Positions 15,695 to 17,109 of a stretch of 17,109 bases of DNA are shown piece after piece. The position numbers and the translations under genes were made by a program. Source of the stretch: Bacteroidota bacterium (GTDB lineage Bacteria > Bacteroidota > Bacteroidia > Flavobacteriales > Weeksellaceae); the NCBI GenBank assembly GCA_023394415.1, contig JAEXAR010000037.1, positions 1-17,109 of the forward strand, read 5' to 3'. How positions within the stretch are numbered: position 1 is the stretch's first letter; each line of letters begins with the position of its first letter. The notes beneath the pieces are model-generated. The model searched no databases. It was not told where the DNA came from and was given only the letters and a program-made list of their open reading frames with translations.

Positions 15695-16742
15695 TAAAAA
15701 TAGATTATTATCGAAGAAGAGTTTTTGGGCAGGTTTATTACTTGCCCAATTTCTTTTGTTTTTTATTTTCTCAAAAATAGATTTTATTATTCGGCTTATA
15801 GAATCCTTCTTTGAGTTTCAAAAAGCCTTTCACCAAAAATTGTTTGCTCGGGTTCCATTTTCTGTTGGTGACGGGTTTTATATTCTACTGATAGTTTACT
15901 TCATTTATTTGATTGTTAATCTTATTCGTAGCAAGTCAAGAAATACTTACTGGTTAAAGGCTTTGAAACTACTGAATATTATTTATTTTGTTTACCAGAT
16001 TTTTTGGGGATTACTCTATTTCCAGAAACCTTTAATTAAAAATCTTCCAGAACGAGAACCCAATTTGGATGAAGCAAAATCTCTAGCTTTAAAATATCTT
16101 GATAAATGCCAACAGACCAGAAAATCCGTAAAGGAAGACAGAAATGGTGTATTTAAAATATACAACCATAAAAGTATTGAAAATGAAATCTTAAAAAAAC
16201 AAAATGAACTGCCTTATAATTTTAGCAAAAAAAGAGGACCTCAGATTAATGCTTTCAAAGGAAGTCTTTTCAGTTATGTTATGAGTTATACCGGAATTTA
16301 TGGATATTACAATCCTTTTACAGCAGAAGCGCAATACAATCCAAACTTACCTTCTAATCAACTGCCGTTTACACTAGCTCATGAAAGCGCACATCAATTG
16401 GGATATGCAAGAGAGCAAGAAGCTAGTTTTATCGGTTATTTAATTGGAATTAATGCAGAAAATCCAGAATTGAGATACAGTACAGAGTATTTTGTCCTCA
16501 AAAGCCTTTTAAATTACATTTCTAATGAGGATGAATACTTTTCGAAACAAGTTATAAATGCATTTTCACCAGCAATGAAAAGAGATTATCATTATGAGAA
16601 AAATTTCAGTATGAAACACTCAGGTTTGCTAGATACTTTTTTTGGAATAACTAATAATCTCTTTCTTAAGACCAACCAACAGGAAGGTAGCATCACTTAT
16701 TCTTACTTTACGGAGCTCCTTTTACGGTACGAAATCAAATAA
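15684..16742 (+). CDS. DUF3810 membrane protein with a zinc-peptidase-like HESAH motif
   Basis: The function is undetermined. The 352 residues start with three hydrophobic segments (about 14-31, 64-81 and 95-112) and continue with a soluble domain of about 240 residues. That domain carries HESAHQLGYAREQEASFIGYL around 233-253. His233, Glu234 and His237 form an HExxH zinc site, and Glu245 or Glu247 could be the third ligand, as in gluzincin-like metallopeptidases. This pattern, and the preceding YGYYNPFTAEAQYN stretch, match the DUF3810 family of Bacteroidota. The start is GTG at 15684, overlapping the transporter stop by 11 bases; the frame has no ATG before residue 200, so a non-ATG start is required. 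A membrane-tethered protease is the natural inference, but no substrate is suggested, and the link to the transporter may be only operonic. Confidence 0.88.
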   Translation: MDTNKNRLLSKKSFWAGLLLAQFLLFFIFSKIDFIIRLIESFFEFQKAFHQKLFARVPFSVGDGFYILLIVYFIYLIVNLIRSKSRNTYWLKALKLLNIIYFVYQIFWGLLYFQKPLIKNLPEREPNLDEAKSLALKYLDKCQQTRKSVKEDRNGVFKIYNHKSIENEILKKQNELPYNFSKKRGPQINAFKGSLFSYVMSYTGIYGYYNPFTAEAQYNPNLPSNQLPFTLAHESAHQLGYAREQEASFIGYLIGINAENPELRYSTEYFVLKSLLNYISNEDEYFSKQVINAFSPAMKRDYHYEKNFSMKHSGLLDTFFGITNNLFLKTNQQEGSITYSYFTELLLRYEIK

Positions 16743-16745
16743 AAA

Positions 16746-16771
16746 AGAATCGCATCTAATGATACGATTCT
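16746..16771 (-). terminator. Hairpin terminator acting on the minus strand
   Basis: AGAATCG (16746-16752) pairs with CGATTCT (16765-16771), and after one mismatch ATC pairs with GAT around a TAAT loop. On the minus strand the hairpin runs straight into a run of Ts (complement of 16740-16745). On the plus strand the following bases are TAAAAAC, so it is not a classic terminator for the DUF3810 gene just upstream. It implies transcription coming from the right. Confidence 0.5.
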
Positions 16772-16871
16772 AAAAACACAAATGATGAAAAAAAATTTAT
16801 TGCTCATATGAAGCGATTGCCTCATTAAAGCGCTGTAAAAATAGCATAAATTCTTGAAACTGCAATTTTTT

Positions 16872-16924
16872 TTGCTCTTTTTTTAAGAATTTTTACTTCT
16901 TTTTTTACATAAAAAACAGAGCAA
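16872..16924. repeat. Inverted repeat with A/T-run extension
   Basis: TTGCTCT (16872-16878) is matched by AGAGCAA (16918-16924). The arms extend inward by about six T:A pairs, with one bulged C at 16917, leaving a loop of about 26 bases. It could fold as a hairpin in either transcript, but the pairing beyond the seven-base core rests on homopolymer runs and may be fortuitous. Confidence 0.35.
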
Positions 16925-16958
16925 TATTGTATCTGTTTCGTTTTCATTATTTTAATAA

Positions 16959-16986
16959 AAAAACCCAACATAAAAGTTGGGTTTTT
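16959..16986. terminator. Bidirectional rho-independent terminator
   Basis: The 11-base arm AAAAACCCAAC (16959-16969) pairs perfectly with GTTGGGTTTTT (16976-16986) around the loop ATAAAA. On the plus strand the stem ends in a T run, and on the minus strand the A run upstream gives the same. It probably ends the transporter-DUF3810 transcript from the left and any minus-strand transcript from the right. Confidence 0.8.
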
Positions 16987-17109
16987 GTAGCGAAGACGGA
17001 AGTATCTTTATAACACAATAAATCCCAATAAATAATTAAAAAACAGATTATTAGCAATTTATGAAATTTTACAACCAAACAAAACCCAATTAATATTATT
17101 AGATAATCT

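Larger units (their letters stand above)
16743..17109. other. Right-edge intergenic region
   Basis: This is a very AT-rich stretch with long A/T runs and no open frame of ordinary gene length. It holds the minus-strand hairpin (16746-16771), a long inverted repeat (16872-16924), a two-way terminator (16959-16986) and a 13-base tRNA-end-like sequence (16987-16999). A minus-strand frame of 40 codons starts at the ATG 16947-16945 and stops at 16825. A different minus-strand frame ending at the TAA 16799-16797 reads coding-like (ending FNEAIASYEQ). The two would join by a shift in the eight-A run (complement of 16866-16873), so this may be a decayed or mini gene. Nothing clear is seen from 17000 to the end. 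Confidence 0.3.

Noticed and set aside
16746..16771. Terminator of the DUF3810 gene on the plus strand
   Set aside because: The plus-strand side has TAAAAAC after the stem, not a T run. The two-way hairpin at 16959-16986 is the better candidate.
16987..17109. Mobile element boundary (att site)
   Set aside because: No integrase, transposase or matching second copy is in the window. The tRNA-like match is only 13 bases, so it is kept only as a low-interest observation.

Overview
The window looks like chromosomal DNA of a low-GC Flavobacteriia, most likely the Chryseobacterium/Weeksellaceae group. The signs are a full-length type IX secretion translocon SprA, Bacteroidota-type promoters (TTTG, a spacer of about 19-20, then TAnnTTTG), weak Shine-Dalgarno signals, several non-ATG starts, and the gene order malic enzyme - ruvA - sprA - gcvH. 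This placement is inferred from gene content; no rRNA gene lies inside the window.

Left edge (1-671, non-coding): three promoters in tandem on the minus strand point out of the left end, followed by a leader with a boxA-like stretch. This is the expected layout for the control region of a ribosomal RNA operon starting just outside the window. Two DnaA-box-like 9-mers and an unusually GC-rich element of about 90 bp (514-604) lie between these promoters and the first gene.

Minus-strand block (672-12601): transcription runs right to left. A small coiled-coil protein (12353-12601) is followed by a tight run of a BadF/BadG-type sugar kinase, an NADP-dependent malic enzyme (MaeB type, with a C-terminal phosphotransacetylase-like domain), RuvA and SprA, with gaps of 3-9 bases. 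A 68-base gap holding its own promoter then leads to gcvH (glycine cleavage H protein) and an overlapping VanZ-family membrane protein. The secretion gene sprA is thus embedded among housekeeping genes; its product is the outer-membrane channel of the type IX system.

Plus-strand block (12833-16742): diverging from the first block are a GtrA-family membrane protein, a PlsC-type acyltransferase, a FucP-family sugar transporter and a DUF3810 membrane protein with an HESAH zinc-peptidase-like motif. The last two overlap by 11 bases. Each of the first three genes has a TAnnTTTG -7 box close upstream. Together they suggest envelope lipid and sugar functions.

Right edge (16743-17109, non-coding by usual criteria): it holds one hairpin with a T-tract on the minus strand only, one two-way terminator, a long inverted repeat and weak signs of a small or decayed minus-strand gene. 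I see no transposase, integrase, CRISPR array or defence system. The least explained items are the GC-rich intergenic element, the minus-strand mini-gene remnant, the transporter lacking the usual proton-relay glutamate, and the DUF3810 putative peptidase.
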